Positions 1 through 11,586 are shown, counted from the first letter of the stretch. The stretch: 64,000 nucleotides of DNA from Dolomedes plantarius (GCA_907164885.2 OU015490.1:219870391-219934390); one strand, 5' to 3'. Numbers and translations are program-made. The notes: generated from the letters alone by a model not told the origin.

Positions 1-681
1 CTTGTTGTATCATTGTGAAACCGACAGAAACGAAGCAAATTTTGGAAACGTCACATACACATTGTAGCACGAAATATCGGCCTCCCAGTGTCCAAAGACC
101 ACATTTCTTCTAAACTTTCGTTCGCAGATTTGTATACAACACCGAGTAAGAGTAATCCAATAAAAGCGTAGAGTTCTACTTCATCTGTTTCAGTCCACTT
201 CTCCTCATTTGCCAGATTGGCTTGATTCCAAGTTGAAATTATTTTTTTAGCCCTTCTATTAGTCTTTCAGACAATGAAGTTGATCATTTCAGATGTTATA
301 AACATTTTTAGTGAATCTAATTTATCAGATACATTCTTGGCATCTCCTGCTAATCCACTATTCTCTCGAAAATATCAGCTACCAAAGTTTGTACGAATTA
401 CATTTTTCTGTGGTCCACTTACGTCCTGAGGGTGATTCAAAAGTATGTGCTTGATTCAACAGATGGATGAATCGAACTCTTTTACGAGATATAGATTGTT
501 GGCCAGCATACTCGTCACTTTCCGATTAACTATCGGTTTCAATGTTCGGATCTTGAATATTCGTGTCACTCTCTTCAGACTAAGATGATTCACCAAAGCT
601 ATCTATATCTACATCGTTTTCACTATCACTATCTTGTATCATGAGTAAAGCATCTTCTATCGAAACTCTTTGTCGCGACAT
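1..681 (-). pseudogene. piggyBac transposase, N-terminal part, degraded
   Basis: The minus strand opens at an ATG (679-681) with MSRQRVSIEDALLMIQDSDS, the acidic Ser/Asp-rich N terminus typical of piggyBac-derived transposases. A stop follows at 580-582. Related sequence continues in the same and shifted frames: a basic stretch SISRKRVRFIH near 450-500, a WTTEK stretch near 400, then a DDE_Tnp_1_7-like region. That region contains ELYAFIGLLLLGV (about 150-190) and ESLEEMWS followed by GRPIFRATM (about 40-110), which match the conserved start of the piggyBac catalytic domain. At least two stops and one frameshift separate these pieces, so it cannot encode a transposase. The catalytic aspartates would lie beyond the left edge. 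Confidence 0.8.
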
Positions 682-910
682 GTTGCAGCTTCGAATAGCA
701 GCTATCAACTGAGAGGCTCGCAACGAGAAAAATGCAAAATCACCTGTCGCATCAACTAGCGCCATCTGTCGGATTCTGGGAATAACATTGTTGTGAAACA
801 AAAACTTTCGGACCTTGTTATTAATACGTGTTATCAAAAACACGTCATTGTTCCTAGCTATTTTCCATTTTTATAATGTGTCCAATAGTTCTCAGACACC
901 CGGCATAACG

Positions 911-932
911 CTGGGGTCCGTGCGGACCCCAG
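911..932. repeat. piggyBac family-1 subterminal palindrome (inner copy)
   Basis: Ten-nt perfect arms (CTGGGGTCCG and its complement) flank a 2-nt centre. A diverged copy lies at 2403-2424 beside the terminus. This is a likely transposase-binding repeat of the piggyBac element. Confidence 0.65.
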
Positions 933-951
933 GTCACAGAAATGTGACATA

Positions 952-2253
952 CAGAGGCTGTTCGCACATTTTTTAGACGATTTTGGTAAGCGGTAATAAA
1001 AAAATCGTTTGCTGCAAAAGAAATAATTGCAATTGTACTATGTTTTTAAAAGTCGAAATTATCGTCTACGGCTTGAAAGTTTTGTTTTTATTCAAAATGG
1101 CGTTTTTAACAAAGCAGTGGTTCGAAGGCTACATTTATGCTCTTTCCGAAGAGAAATATGCATACTCCGTTATCCAAAAACGATGTGAGAGTCATGGTTT
1201 TGTGATATCTAAAGCGTCGATAGGTAATATCGTCAACAAGAAAGGGAAAAAACGTCAAATTGGAGCCTCAAGTGGGACAAAAATTCCAAACAAGTATCCA
1301 AGGAAAAAACGGACATCTTCGACTATTGCAAAGGTACGTTGTTTAATGTTAAAAGAAAATCCTCCTAGTCCAAGGCCAGTTGCAAAATCATTAAAATGCT
1401 CGGTGTCCACTGTAAACAAAATGGTAAACGTTGATTTAAATCTTAAGAAAGCGAAAAAACGCAATGCGCATCGTCTTCTTCCAAATCATATCGCTGAACG
1501 CAGGACACGGTGCAGAATTCTATATGAGAAGCACTTATCCAAAGAAAAATGGAAAACAATTGTCACAATAGATGAATCATGGGTGTATTTAAATGATTGC
1601 AACTAAAAAAGAGACATTTATTATCATAAAAGGGGAGGAAAATATTTAAGTACATGGTTCAAAGAATCGAAAGAAAGTTTTTCTAAGGGATTCATGATTG
1701 TTGCTTGTTTTTCTTATAATGGCAAGTTAAAAATAAAGAGAGTGGAAAAAATGTCACGATTAACTCCGAATACTATCAGGAACATATTTTATCGCCAATT
1801 TTTCTGAATGAAATACCATCGCTTTACCCACAGTGCCATCAATCTGTGAGACTCCATCAGGACAAAGGTAGCAGTCACACATCAAAATCCACTGTAAATT
1901 TCCTAAAAGAAATGGAACAAAAAACTGGTATCAAGGCCATACCCTTCACTGATATCCCTACTAAATCTCCCGATGTATCACCTATGGATTTTTGTGCTTT
2001 CGGACTTTTAAAATCTGCATTATCCAAACGTCGTCCCAAAACCCTTACAGGACTCTGGAAAGCTGTTCAGGAGGAATTGGATAGAATAACTCTTCTGACA
2101 CTTCAAACGGCATTATTATCCTGGAAATTGCGGTGTCGAAAGATAGTTCAGAATAGGGGATGTCAAATAGAACATCTAAAACACAAGAATTTTATGTAAT
2201 TTAGTTTTGTGAATACGATATACATCGTCTAAAAAATGTGTGAACAGCCTCTG
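952..2253 (+). mobile_element. DD41D (rosa-type) mariner-family transposon, copy 1
   Basis: A 1302-bp element flanked by TA on both sides (950-951, 2254-2255). Terminal inverted repeats begin CAGAGGCTGTTC and extend about 27 nt with one mismatch. It is inserted in the 5' region of the minus-strand piggyBac relic, so it arrived later. The second copy at 48413-49714 has exactly the same length. Confidence 0.9.
1097..2199 (+). pseudogene. DD41D mariner transposase, inactivated
   Basis: The start is ATG at 1097 (MAFLTKQWFEGYIYALSEE). The N-terminal half has a helix-turn-helix-like region and a basic KKRTSSTIAKVR stretch. The first catalytic Asp is in TIDESWVYL (about 1570). The second is in HQDKGSSH (about 1858) and the third in SPDVSPMDF (about 1985), with 41 residues between the last two. 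That is the spacing of the rosa/DD41D group, not classic DD34D mariner. Lesions are a TAA stop right after the first catalytic block (about 1604) and a 1-nt deletion in an A-run near 1750, judged against copy 2, where those sites read through. The C-terminal part is open to 2199. Confidence 0.88.
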
Positions 2254-2602
2254 TATATGTTTCAAATTTTAAAAAAACCAACAATCCCTGATATTTATGC
2301 TATTAAATTTTTACCCTCTGTTACACACATGTTGAGATGAGATGTCACTGGCTTAGACTCATCAAAGTACAATATATATTTTTTGGCAACTAGTTAAAAG
2401 TGCTGGGGTCCGCATGGACTCCAGGTTACAGTGATAGGGTTAAAACAAGTATTAATATTTGACTTTTTAAAAAAATTATTGTCATATTTTTCATTATTCA
2501 GTGAAAAAGAGCACATCATCATCGTTCTTAAAATAGATTTTATACATAACTAGATTAATAAAATCAAAATTTGAAAGAAATTTGACCGAAAACGATAAAA
2601 TA

Positions 2603-4112
2603 CACTAATTATCAAAAATTAAGGAAAAATCACGAAAAGAGGGATAACACTTTCAAAATCAGGCCAATCTGTTTAAAATTCGAATATATTGTTAAGTAAA
2701 ATGTGCTGAACCACAACTTGTACTACATTATGTAAAATAGTGGTGCTACAGTCGGAATACGTCCTTTGCGAGGAGCATAAAAGTGCATGTCTCAGAGCAA
2801 GGCGATAATTGTCGCCTGAGGCTGAGATTAGACATCTGGCATACCCAAATTGTACTAATGACCTCCAGGCATCATTTGACCGAATACCTGCGATGGCCAG
2901 CTATTGGGAGACTAGAGGCAGGAAAAAGTCAGACAGATGTGGCCAGATGGCTAAATGTGAGCCCGTCTGTGGTTCATAGACTTTGGCAACAATTTCTAAC
3001 CACGGATTCGGCATCCAGGAGGTTCAGCCAAGGACGGCCATTAGCTTCGACGCGTGCCGATGACCGATATTTGTCATTAAGCACACGAAGGAATAGAACC
3101 TCAACTCCGTCTGAACTCCGTCTGAACAGATCCTCTCTCGCTGCAAGATCCAGAACGTTGGTAACAACGTCAACCGAGCGTAGAAGGCTTCACGGAGGTG
3201 GTCTTTTTGCGATGCGACCAGCCATTTGCGTCTCACTAACATCACACCATAGGCGGAAACGTTTGCAGATGACACGTCAATATATCCACTGGACGCGTGT
3301 TCAATGGAGGGTTGTTCTCTTTACGGATGATTCCAGGTTTTGCATCCAAAGGGATAGTAGACATATTTGGATTTGGAGAGAACCCGGAACTCGTTTTCAT
3401 CCATCACACATCCGTGAAACAGATGCATACGGATCAGGCTGTGTCTGTGTTTGAGATGGTATCTCTTTGGGTGGAAGCACAGACCTCCATGTCTTTCCTC
3501 GTGGAAATGTGAATGCTCACACCTATAGAGATGACACCCTTGATACTTATGTGCTCCCTTATGCCGGGGCAATAGGTGATGCTTTCGTGCTACAGGACGA
3601 TAACGCGAGACCGCACAGTGCTCGCATCGTGGATGATTATCTTGAGCTGGAAACAATTCAGAGCATGGAGTGACCAGCTTGATCACCGGACCTGAATCCT
3701 ATCGAGCATGTTTGAGATGCTTTACGAAGACGTATAGCTGTTTACAATCCTCCTCCTAGGACCCCACGCACACTTTCAACTGTTTTGCAAGAGCAATAGC
3801 TCTCACTTCCTACCAAACTCATAGACCGCATAATTGACAGCATCACACATCGCTGTATGTGCTGTATTGCTTCTCGGGGGGATCACACGCCATATTAAAG
3901 GTACTTTTCCTATACCAAACTGACGCATCCGATTTGTTCATTGTATGCATATGCTAGTTTCTATAACACCATAATTGTCTGGCGATTTTTTTTATGCTAT
4001 TTTATAACTACCTATGTGTTGTATAATGTGTATAAGTATCATTAAATTCTACAAGTAACTTTTTGAGTAATTGCTATTTTTGTGACTTTTCCTTAATTTT
4101 TCATAAACAGTG
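2603..4112 (+). mobile_element. Tc1-like transposon, copy 1
   Basis: A 1510-bp element with TA at both borders (2601-2602, 4113-4114). Terminal inverted repeats run about 30 nt, beginning CACT and containing AAAAATTAAGGAAAA before TCAC. The internal sequence is a Tc1 transposase on the plus strand. A related copy lies at 39436-40923. Confidence 0.9.
2783..3900 (+). pseudogene. Tc1-like transposase, inactivated
   Basis: An open stretch from 2783 to 3454 carries a paired-like helix-turn-helix (LEAGKSQTDVARWLNVSP, about 2920-2970), an RPxAST-type linker, HWTRVQWRVVLFTDDSRF with the first catalytic Asp (about 3290-3340), and IWREPGTRFHPSHI. The frame breaks at 3453 by a TGA where copy 2 reads VLGGISLGG. 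The remainder is recognisable downstream: LQDDNARPHSAR with the second Asp (3590-3625), then DLNPIEHV with the catalytic Glu (about 3690-3710), followed by an in-frame TGA. It ends with the cysteine-containing Tc1 tail before 3900. It belongs to the DD34E Tc1 class and has several stops and frameshifts. Confidence 0.88.
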
Positions 4113-5608
4113 TATTTTTAAAAAAACATTCTACAAGTATAACAATATGTTTTATTTTTCTACGTCCCACCCCTTCTATGTATATAATTTTGTATTAAAA
4201 TAAATTATTCTTGTCTTGTGATATTAAAAAATAAAAATCTGGAATGAATTCTATTTTAAGAATTCCTTTGATATGTTGTCTCAGCCAGTTTTCTCTGTGG
4301 GTTTGGAATCAGAATCGATAATTTCCTGTAGGGTGCAAACATTCCCGGAGAAATTAAATCATATTTGAAACTGTTCGAGTAGATAACCTATATGAGAACA
4401 GAGAGAGAGGCAAGTTGAATTTAGCAACACTGCCAAACAACCACCGGAGAATAAAAATATATCAAATGAATTGTACACGAATTTCATGATAGAGCTGAAT
4501 AAAGTATTACATTCCATTTGTTATAAATCTTGGGATTATAGAATTCAAACTCCATGAATGCCACTAAATATTTCACAGTTTAAAAAGGTTCATTTATTAA
4601 CCAACCACATACTATTTTAAAGTTTACTTTGCATATTTTTAAGGGTACTTTGTAACAAAGTGTATATTTGAGGACAATTTGTTATAAACCAAGTGCCCTT
4701 GAAAGAAAGGAAATTTAAGAGTACATCAAAATGTTTGCCACAGTATACAAAAGATGGTATACAGGAAGATTTTGTATATAAAAGTAAGAAGTTACGTGGA
4801 ATACTTCTGCAATTTTATATCGTTTGTTTTAAATCCTTGGATGCGGAAAGTTTTGACTATAACCTGATGAATATTCTTTACTATATGAATATAACTTTAT
4901 TGACATGGCACGTATGCAATAATTTAGGGTACTTTGTTGTCCATATAATTTTAGGCAGAAATTTACCGGAAATAGATATCCAATGTACTTAAAACCAAAT
5001 ATCAATGAAGATGACATATTATATATGTGGATAAAATGAATAAAGACTTTAAGTAGATTGTGGAGATAAAATTAACTCTGTTGTTGATGTAATTTTATAT
5101 CGCAGTTTCTGAGATAGGAAAAATGAATTCTTTGTTCGTGAAAAAAAAATTGTTGGAAGAGATCTCTCAAGAGGGGAACAAATAATGACTTATATGTTTA
5201 AAATATTAGATCTGTGAAACGGGAGCTGATATATATTCGTAAATACACTGAGATTGCTTTTCTAACTTACGAAAATGTCAGTTTTAAGCCCTTTTAAATA
5301 AAAGAAGTTATGCCACCGGAAAGGAGAATCCAGAACAGTTCCTTTATAAGTGAAAGGGAAAAAAATGGAATAATTCTAGTAGTTTAGTAGTAATTTAATG
5401 TAATGTGAAAACAAACGTCAATGACGGGGATGCCAAATGCATGTAAATCGGTAAACTAAAATAAAAGTATTCAAACCAACACAGCACAGACTGCAACTAA
5501 TGTGGGAAATAACTAAAGTTAGGTTAAACAGGAATGAACATCCTTACTTCAATTTCCTTGTAGTCTGGAGTCACTGTAATGCGAAGAACTCAAATCATAC
5601 GTCAAGTA
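4113..5608. other. Unassigned AT-rich interval
   Basis: No gene or mobile element is recognised. A 99-codon open stretch at 4693-4992 starts at a GTG codon, has no motif I can identify and is not supported by splice or promoter signals. The rest is AT-rich with stops in all frames. Confidence 0.4.
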
Positions 5609-5613
5609 GAATC

Positions 5614-5903
5614 TGTTAGCTCCCACGAACAGGCTCGGCGATTTAGCGCCTACGACCAGGCTTGGCGATTTGTAATTCACTGTAACCCTTTGGCCAAGCT
5701 TGGTATATATAGCCGTGTGTTGTGAGTTGAACTCTGTGCTCAATATACCTTGCACTCTGTGCGTTTTTATTTGCTCTGCTATGAGCACGCATTTTTGTTC
5801 TCTTTATCATTTTAATTAGTGTTTTAACTAATGTTCTTGTTTCAAATAAAGTTTTATTAGCTGTACAGTTTGCTTTTATCGACGTATCGTATAATCAGTA
5901 ACA
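5614..5903 (+). repeat. 5' LTR of BEL/Pao element
   Basis: Starts TGTTAGC and ends CAGTAACA. It contains two related direct repeats (AGGCTCGGCGATTT and AGGCTTGGCGATTT, near 5631 and 5659), a TATA-like box (GGTATATATAG, about 5701) and an AATAAA signal near 5847. Just downstream a TGG (about 5912) is a candidate start of the primer-binding site, but I cannot assign the priming tRNA. Confidence 0.9.
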
Positions 5904-5945
5904 TATAAATTTGGTCCGCACGACCGCAATTTACAAATTCGCATG

Positions 5946-7262
5946 ATGTCTACGAGAGATAGCATTAAAATAATTAATCGAAAAAGAGGAGCATTGAAAT
6001 CCTCAATCACCAAATTATCGACATTTCTGGACTCCGATAAGAACAAGGACAGACTTCTATGTGAAACGAAGCTAGAAAACCTACAAAAGATCAAGATTTC
6101 ACTTTGTCTTGTCAAATAAAGAACGGTTTCTACTAAGAAGTGGATGATACATATTTGGAAGTTCTGGAAGGCTTGGTGGTGGATTTAGAGGATGAGTGTG
6201 AAAGACTGGAGGTGAGTCTGAAATAAATTCGTATCTCTATTACTAAAGAAACAGTGAGTGTTGAGGGCGTAGCAGATGCTCGGAATCCAAGACTGAAGGT
6301 ATCCATATAAGACTGCCGGAAATCCCTTTGCCAAAGTTTTCTTATCATTACTAGGATTGGCAGAATTTTAAATTGCAGTTTAATAATTTAATTCACGAAA
6401 ATGATAAATATCGGAAAATCAAAAATTGTTCTACTTGAAATCTACACTTAGCGGTGCGGCTTCAGAAATTGTTACATTGGAGGATACTTATTGTTCATTA
6501 TTTAAAGCGTTATCTGATCATTTTGATAACAAACGCTTGATTTGTAACAGTCATTTTAATGAAATCTTGTCATTAGAAATTCCAGTTCAGAAATCTGCAA
6601 AGGGCTTAAGAATGTTTGTTGATATTTGCTAAAAGCACATTCGTGCTCTTAAAAGCATAGGTTTAGAATTAAATGAATTTTCAGAAACATTATTGATAAA
6701 TATTTTGGTAAAAATATTAGACAAAGAATCAAGACAGTTAGAGCTTTCATCGAATACTTCAGATTTGCCCAAATGGATTAGTTTCATTGAATTCTTAGAA
6801 AAAAGATGCTTAATGCTGGAAAATATTCAAACGGTTAGTGCTATTATAAAACCGAGACATCAATTTGAATCTCATCGAAAGTCACATTCATTTTTGGTTA
6901 AAAACAATTCTAAAAAAGTTTGCGTTGCATGTAAGGGTACACAACAACACTCTTTATTTAAATATAATTCCTTCCTGCAATTAGACCCATTAACCAGGCT
7001 TAATCTAATTAGGAAAACCCATTGCACAAATTGCTTATCTAATCTACATAAATCTATATCATGTTTAGGCAATAGAGCGTGTAAGCATTGCTTTCTCCCT
7101 CATAATAACCTTTTACACGTTGAGAATAACGCAGGAATTAAAGATTCAGTCAAACTATCTGCAGCTGTAGCTTCCGGTCAACAAATTCCGATTGGGAAAG
7201 TCAGTAATTCAGAAACCCAAGGTGATATTTTAGTTTCATTGTATTGGGGAAGAGCACTCTAA
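5946..7262 (+). pseudogene. BEL/Pao gag-like region (DUF1759 and Cys/His knuckles), broken
   Basis: The first ATG after the LTR (5946) gives MSTRDSIKIINRKRGALKSS, typical of a BEL gag start, and stops near 6117. Further gag sequence appears at 6426-6632: a DUF1759-type capsid segment with LKSTLSGAASEIV and ALSDHFDNKR. It resumes at 6693-7262 after a TAA at 6630. The last piece carries Cys/His groups: CVACKG...H, CTNCLSNLHKSISC and CKHCFLPHNNLLH (about 6921-7120). This is the zinc-binding block between gag and protease in BEL elements. Multiple stops and frame changes make it non-functional. Confidence 0.85.
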
Positions 7263-7287
7263 AAAGGCGAGCTTTGAGTCAACTATT

Positions 7288-7641
7288 TTGCCGACTATCA
7301 TTGTTTATGTTAAAAACAAGATGGGCGCCCAACTTCCACTGAGGGCATTGTGTGATTCGGGTAGTGAAAATAATTTTATTTCGTCTAGTTTGGCAGGTGA
7401 ATTGGGTTCAAAGAAAATTAAAATTAACATGTTGATTAGTGTAATAAATGGAAGTGTAACTCTCATAAATTCTAAAATTTACGCAGAGATATCGAATTCA
7501 AATGAATCTTTTTCTAAAGTCTTAGAATTGTTGGTTATTCTTAAAATAACTGATTTTGTTCCTTCTCGTAATATTGCCGTTGAAAAGTTAAACCTTCCTT
7601 CTGGTTTGTTTAGCAGATTCAAATCTGGGTCAATCGCATAG
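7288..7641 (+). pseudogene. BEL/Pao aspartic protease (DUF1758-type)
   Basis: An open stretch with PTIIVYVKNKMGAQLPLRAL followed by CDSGSENNFIS. The Asp-Ser-Gly active-site triad is at about 7342-7350. Family knowledge places the retropepsin directly after the gag zinc region and before reverse transcriptase, as here. It is separated from gag by a stop at 7260-7262 and ends at 7641, after which the reading frame decays until about 7940. Confidence 0.85.
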
Positions 7642-7942
7642 AATAGAGATTTTGTTATCAGCTTCCTTTCTTTTTGAGATCTTGGAAGCTGGAAAATATA
7701 CTAATGATAATTTTATATTTTAAAATTCACAATTTGGCTATATTGCTAGTTAAAGTAAGGAAGGGAATTTTAACCATAAATTTTGCGGTTTGGTTATATA
7801 AAAGGAACCAATTGACGACTTAATCGAAAAATTTTGGAAAACAGGTTCAATTAATGAAAATTGTTTTGAAAGTGAAGAATCTGTTTTTTTTTGTGAGGAA
7901 CACTTTAAATCAACGCATAAAAGAAACGATGATGGTAGATAT

Positions 7943-8690
7943 ATGGTAGAAATGACTATGAAGGAATTTCCCGCTAATTTAGGAGATTCGAAACAAACTG
8001 CTCAAAAGCGCTTAGACAGTTTAATTAAAAGATTAGAGAGGGATCCTCAAATGAAAAGACTTTATTCTGAATTTTTGGAGGAGTATGAAGCCCTGGGTCA
8101 TATGGAAAGAGTCGTTGAGAACAAATTACCCAATAATTATTTTTTACCACATCATGGTGTTTACATGCCCGATTCATCAAGTACACCCCTTCGAGTAGTA
8201 GTTAACGCGAGCTCCCCTAGTTCTAATGGAGTTTTTTAAATGATGTTTTATTAAGGGGTGATGTTGTCGAGGATATTTCTGATTTGATAGTTAGTTTCAG
8301 AACACATAGGTTCGCATTTACTTTTGATGTTCAGAAGATGTTTCGTCAGATATTCGTTTCTCCACATCAAACAGATTATTTACGAATTTTGTGGTATGAA
8401 GATGACACGTATCAACCGATTACTTATAGACTGAAAACAATTACATATGGAACATCCTGCGCACCATATTACGCAATACGCACGTTGAAACAGCTTGCAA
8501 TCGATGAATCATCAAACTTTCAATTAGCTTCAGAAATCGCTTTACGTGACATTTACATGGAGGACGGGATTACGGGTGCAAGTGACCTAGAGATTTCACA
8601 AACTCTACAAACGCAGGTCATTGAATTGTTTGCGAAAGGATGTATGAAGTTATATAAGTGGACTTCTAATTCTCGGGAGCTATAAGTTTT
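7943..8690 (+). pseudogene. BEL/Pao reverse transcriptase with altered active site
   Basis: Two open pieces (7943-8239 and 8284-8685) are separated by a TAA/frameshift at about 8238. The first has YFLPHHGVY and STPLRVVVNAS, matching the start of the RT palm. The second has FTFDVQKMFRQI with the first catalytic Asp (about 8325), TYGTSCAPYYAIRTL, and IYMEDGITGA (about 8553-8580), where BEL elements normally have Y-x-D-D. Here one Asp of the catalytic pair has become Glu. Even apart from the stops, polymerisation would be expected to fail. Confidence 0.87.
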
Positions 8691-8989
8691 CCTGGCTGTA
8701 ATAGTGAACGCACATTTCCAAATGACAATCATGTTTCGAAAATTTTAGGTATGAATTGGTCACATTTCAAGGATTATTTTATTTATAAAGTTGATTGCAA
8801 CCAGGAGGCTAAACCCACAAAAAGAAATGCACTTTCGGTAATCGCGAGACTGACTCCTTAGGACTGCTTGGACATGTTATCTGTAAAATGAAGATTTTTC
8901 TTCAAAAGTTGTGGTTAGAAAAATTAACCTTTGATGATATTCTACCTCAAAACCTGTCCAACGAATGGAATAAGTTATTGCATCATTAA

Positions 8990-9420
8990 AGAGTTCAGAA
9001 CTGATTAAAATTCCAAGATGGATACTCGTCGATACCCCTCAGAGATTAGTGCTTCACTGTTTCTCGGATTCATCTCAAGCAGCGTTTGGTGCTGTTATTT
9101 ATCTGCAGTGTATCATGCCTGATGATACATCAACATCTAGACTTGGGGCGAGCAAGTCACGAGTCTCTCCACTGAAAACTTGAACCATTCCAAGACTGGA
9201 GCTTAGTGCTTGTGTTCTTGCATCTCAGCTGAACACAAAGGTTGAGCAGTCTCTGCATATTCAAATAGACAGTGTACAAATGTATACTGATTCAACCATT
9301 TCCTTAGAATGGATTAAGACACCCCCTCACCGTCTTAAAACCTTTGTTGGCAACAGGGTTGTAAAGATACAACGTTTGACTGAGAACTGTTTGGAAACAT
9401 GTTCCATCGAGTTTCAACCC
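8990..9420 (+). pseudogene. BEL/Pao RNase H region
   Basis: One frame reads VDTPQRLVLHCFSDSSQAAF (9030-9090) with an Asp in the CFSDSS motif. PRLELSACVLAS (about 9190) and MYTDSTISLEWIKT (about 9280-9320) follow. These are the conserved BEL connection/RNase H motifs. A stop lies near 9181 and the frame shifts again before 9420. Confidence 0.8.
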
Positions 9421-9764
9421 AGCAGACGTCATTTCGACAGGACTTGATCCGGATCAACTGGCTGAACATCGCCTGTGGTGGAATGGCCCCTCTTTCCTTC
9501 AAGAACCCTTTCTTCCTGACTCTTATGACCAACTGCAAAATGTGTCTTCAGATTCCCAATTTTTTTGTGAGCTGAAAGATGCTACCTCTCATAATTTATT
9601 AACTCTAAAGTCTTGTGATTTTTTGACTACCTTTTTTAGTCTGAGTAATAATTTTAGAAAATTGAGCAATATTTTGTTTTATAGTTAGATTTATAGCTAA
9701 TTGTAGAAAGCAGAGGAAACATGGTCCCCTTTCAGCTGCTGAAATTCAGGAAGGTGAATGTAAG

Positions 9765-10850
9765 TTGATTTCGCTGGTGCAGCAGAGTTCTATGTCTGAG
9801 GATTTTGTAAGGCTTGGTAACCAAACACACGTAACCTCTTCTAGTAAATTAAAATTTTTGTCCCCATTTTTGACAATGTCAAATGTCGTTAGAGTGGGTG
9901 GAAGACTAAGTAACTCTGATTTACCCTTTCAGGTAAAATATCCTATTGTGTTACCTAAAAATCATATTCTTTCTAAATTAATAATGGAAGATTTACATGT
10001 GAAAAACTGCCATGTTGTAGCGCAGACGCTTTTACATCTAACTAGGCAAGACGTTTGGCCAATAGGTGGTAGAAAGTTGGCTCGCAGTATTGTTCATGGC
10101 TGTGTTATTTGCACAAGGTATAATCCCCAATTTTCAGTTCAAATAATGGGTGATTTGCTCAGGGAACGATGTACTCCTACGTCGCCTTTTTTGGTTTCTG
10201 GAGTGGATTTTTGTGGTCCTTTCTACATTTAAAAACAATTTTCAAAGAAAGGGACCTCTTCAAAAAATTATATAGCAGTTTTCGTATGTTTTGTTACTCG
10301 CGCAGTACACTTTGAAATCGTTTCAGATTTAACTTCTGACTCTTATAGCCGCTCTAAAAAGATTCATGTCACGGAGAGGTAAAATTTCAACTATCTTTTC
10401 ACGTAATGGTCGTAATTTTGTTGGAGCAAACAATGAATTAAAGCGGTTATTCAGGATTATTAACAATCCAGATAATACTTTGACTAACTTTTTTGGTTGT
10501 GAGAAAATTCAATGGAACTTCACACCCCCAGATCTCCACATTTTGGAGGTATTTGGGAGGCTGGAGTTAAATCGTTTAAATTTCATTTATTACGTGCAGT
10601 GGGTGGCCTAAAGTTGACTTATGAAGAATTTTTAACTGTCTCAAACCAAATAGAAGGAATTTTAAATTCCCGACAATTAATACCTCTTTCGTCAGACACA
10701 AATGAACTGCAAGCTTTAACCCCAACTCATTTTTTGATCGGCAAACCAATTTTGGCCATGATCGAGCCAAATTTGACAGACTTTTCCAATAATATTCTGA
10801 AACGATGGCAAAGAGGAACAAAAATAATACAACATGTTTGGATGAGATGA
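9765..10850 (+). pseudogene. BEL/Pao integrase, catalytic residue lost
   Basis: 9765-10232 carries VVRVGGRLSNSDL, the HHCC zinc domain (HVKNCHV ... HGCVICTRYNP, about 9995-10130) and SGVDFCGPF with the first catalytic Asp, then a TAA. 10366-10611 has SRNGRNFVGANNELKRLF, where the family has S-D-N-G-x-N-F, so the second catalytic Asp is replaced by Arg. 10512-10850 in another frame has HFGGIWEAGVKS with the catalytic Glu, and LTPTHFLIGKP. The enzyme is split over three frames. Confidence 0.87.
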
Positions 10851-11095
10851 ACAGAGATTACCTTAACCATTTACAACAGAAAAATAAGTGGTATTTCCAA
10901 AAGAACAATATCAATGTAGGTACCATGGTAGTTGTGAAAGAGGATAATATGCCTCTTAGCTCTTGGTTACTAGAACGCATAGAACAGGTTTATTATGGAA
11001 AGGGTCAAATTATTCGTGTTTGCCTTGTGAGGACAGTGAGAGGGACTTATAAACGTCCAATTACCAAATTGGCTGTTTTACCAATTGATGTTTGA
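10805..11095 (+). pseudogene. BEL/Pao integrase C-terminal DUF5641-type domain
   Basis: An open stretch overlapping the end of the integrase frame. Recognisable are DYLNHLQQKNKW, VGTMVVVKEDNMPLSSWLLE and RTVRGTYKRPITKLAVLP, the last conserved block of BEL polyproteins. The TGA at 11093-11095 is probably the original end of the polyprotein, since the 3' LTR starts about 190 bp later. Confidence 0.8.
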
Positions 11096-11287
11096 ATGTT
11101 GAAATTGTTTCTTTTCGTATGATTGTATTATAATTGTATTTTATATTGAGTTTTGTTTTGTATTGTATTGTTTTATAAATGCATAATTGCTATATTTTGT
11201 GTACATCAATTCTCAATTGTAATACTTGTCATGTTAATTTGTATATAAGGGTGTGCAACGTTTGTTACCTTGTACGGTCGGGCGATA

Positions 11288-11586
11288 TGTTAGCGCCCAC
11301 GAACAGGCTCGGCGATTTAGCGCCTACGATCAGGCTTGGCGATTTGTAATTCACTGTAACCCTTTCGTCAAGCTTGGTATATATAGCCGTGTGTTGTGAG
11401 TTGAACTCTGTGCTCAATATACCTTGCACCTAGCTTGCACTCTGTGCGTTTTTTCGCTCTGCTATGAGCACACATTTTTGTTCGCTTTGTCATTTTAACT
11501 AGTGTTTTAACTAATGTTGTTGTTTCAAATAAAGTTTTATAAGCCCTACAGTTTGCTTTTATCGACGTATCGTATAATCAGTAACA
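11288..11586 (+). repeat. 3' LTR of BEL/Pao element
   Basis: It matches the 5' LTR end to end (TGTTAGC ... CAGTAACA). Differences are scattered substitutions and a short duplication (extra CCTAGCTTGCA near 11430). It is followed directly by the target duplication GAATC. Confidence 0.9.

Larger units (their letters stand above)
1..2439 (-). mobile_element. piggyBac-like transposon (family 1), truncated by window edge, split by a mariner
   Basis: The right end reads GTGATAGGG followed by TTAA (2440-2443), the piggyBac target. Internal to that end are two imperfect palindromes with arms like CTGGGGTCCG (2403-2424 and 911-932), the kind of subterminal repeat seen in many piggyBac families. The minus strand then carries transposase fragments from 681 down to position 1. 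A mariner (952-2253) sits between the two palindromes, in what would be the 5' untranslated part. The other end lies outside the window. Confidence 0.8.
5614..11586 (+). mobile_element. BEL/Pao LTR retrotransposon, full-length but inactivated
   Basis: Two LTRs of about 290-299 bp with TG...CA ends border an internal region carrying, in order, gag, a CDSGSE aspartic protease, reverse transcriptase, RNase H, an HHCC/DDE integrase and a C-terminal DUF5641-type domain. This BEL/Pao order has RT before integrase and the diagnostic DUF1759/DUF1758 modules. The 5-bp target duplication GAATC is intact on both sides (5609-5613, 11587-11591). The LTRs differ by roughly a dozen substitutions plus small indels, so the insertion is not very recent. 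Coding is broken by many stops and shifts. No envelope frame was seen. Confidence 0.93.

Noticed and set aside
4693..4992. 99-codon plus-strand frame
   Set aside because: Starts at GTG, no recognised motif, AT-rich composition like its surroundings, no splice or promoter support.
5614..11586. An envelope gene making the BEL element an errantivirus-like agent
   Set aside because: Only about 190 bp separate the integrase C-terminal domain from the 3' LTR. There is no room for an envelope frame.
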